In this document: piece after piece, positions 63,678-64,000 of the stretch
Layout: the number at the start of each line of letters is the position of its first letter
How positions within the stretch are numbered: the first letter of the stretch is position 1
Origin: Aeromonas jandaei
GTDB lineage: Bacteria > Pseudomonadota > Gammaproteobacteria > Enterobacterales > Aeromonadaceae
Assembly: GCF_037890695.1 (NCBI RefSeq)
Contig: NZ_CP149571.1
Coordinates: 2,324,001 to 2,388,000 of the forward strand
Direction: 5' to 3'
DNA: 64,000 nucleotides
Notes under the pieces: generated by a model
Database searches by the model: none
What the model saw: only the letters and a program-made list of their open reading frames with translations
What the model was told of the DNA's origin: nothing
Translations under genes and position numbers: made by a program

Positions 63678-64000
63678 CAGGCGTCCTTGCTATCTGGCTG
63701 GGCCGGACGCACTGGCTGCACCGGCAGTTGGCAGAAGCCCTGCGGCGCGATATCGAGGGCGGCGTTGAACTTGGCCGACATATTCTGGAAGGCGATGAGG
63801 CCGGTGAGCTCCACCATGGCGTCATCGTCAAACCAGGGCTTGAGGCGGGCGGCCTGCTCATCGCTGACCCCATCGAGGCCAGTCATCGCCTCGGTGTAGT
63901 CGAGCACGGCCCGCTCCCGCTCGTCGAACAGCGGGCTTTCGCGCCAGTTGGCGAGCGCCTCCACCTTCTCGCTGGAGCCTGCGCGCTTGATGAGGGTCAT
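63677..64000 (-). CDS. ynjA: Carboxymuconolactone decarboxylase/AhpD-family protein YnjA, C-terminal part (cut by window edge)
   Basis: The last 107 codons of an AhpD-like protein. KRAGSSEKVEALANWRESPLF, FQNMSAKFNAALDI and PQGFCQLP match the C-terminal half of E. coli YnjA as I recall it. The CxxC thiol pair of the family would lie upstream, beyond base 64000, so the methionine at the edge is probably internal. Its TGA stop shares a base with the fusion gene start, placing it as the first visible gene of the ynj-type operon. Confidence 0.82.
   Translation of the reverse strand: MTLIKRAGSSEKVEALANWRESPLFDERERAVLDYTEAMTGLDGVSDEQAARLKPWFDDDAMVELTGLIAFQNMSAKFNAALDIAPQGFCQLPVQPVRPAQPDSKDA

Overview
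The window reads as a chromosomal segment of an Aeromonas-type gammaproteobacterium. It is GC-rich and almost fully coding. It carries a divergent bioA/bioBFCD locus, the nagBAC/nagE/glnS, fur/fldA/ybfE/ybfF/seqA and ynjABCDF neighbourhoods in enterobacterial-like order, a secreted GH20 chitobiase, and a lipid A phosphoethanolamine transferase close to the MCR-3 type found in aeromonads. The genus is an inference from gene content; no rRNA, tRNA, prophage, IS element or CRISPR array was seen.

Layout. 1-1.3 kb: 5' part of dapE, an ArsC-like YffB and a small unknown gene. 1.4-7.5 kb: anaerobic C4-dicarboxylate carriers (dcuC, dcuB) with FNR-like sites, an M20 metallopeptidase, a Dph6-like PP-loop protein and a periplasmic binding protein. 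7.6-10.4 kb: asnS, a small membrane protein and a heme c/HAMP membrane protein with no output domain. 10.5-15.9 kb: biotin synthesis genes read from a shared BirA-type operator. 16-24.4 kb: htpX, a MOSC-reductase-ferredoxin fusion, and a two-gene operon joining a GltD-like flavoprotein to a NifJ-type pyruvate oxidoreductase. 24.4-25.1 kb: an AT-richer patch with an orphan gene and a perfect 20-bp hairpin. 25.1-33 kb: housekeeping genes (yeeZ-like, yciA, grxA, radD), a frameshifted dacB and a YiaV/YiaW-like HlyD/DUF3302 pair. 33-37 kb: a CstA/BtsT-like transporter beside a BtsSR-like two-component system. 37-40.5 kb: a candidate structured small RNA, an HD-GYP protein, and an EptA/MCR-3-like transferase behind a perfect PmrA-type direct repeat. 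40.5-50.3 kb: N-acetylglucosamine regulon and glnS. 50.4-57.3 kb: fur, fldA, ybfE, ybfF, seqA, pgm, mltB-like. 57.3-64 kb: a six-gene ynj-type operon containing a VTT-flavoprotein disulfide reductase fusion.

How the parts fit. Anaerobic life is a recurring theme: DcuC/DcuB, NifJ with its flavoprotein partner, and flavodoxin (the usual NifJ partner) lie in one window, and three of the corresponding promoters have FNR-like motifs. Chitin/GlcNAc use is coherent: the chitobiase releases GlcNAc, NagE imports and phosphorylates it, NagA/NagB convert it to fructose-6-phosphate, and NagC plus CRP-like sites sit between nagB and nagE. The strongest observations for a second look are the PmrA box at eptA, the BirA operator with overlapping divergent promoters, the MOSC-reductase fusion, the NifJ/GltD-like pair, the ynj operon with its inserted fusion gene, the candidate sRNA at 37.2 kb and the dacB frameshift.
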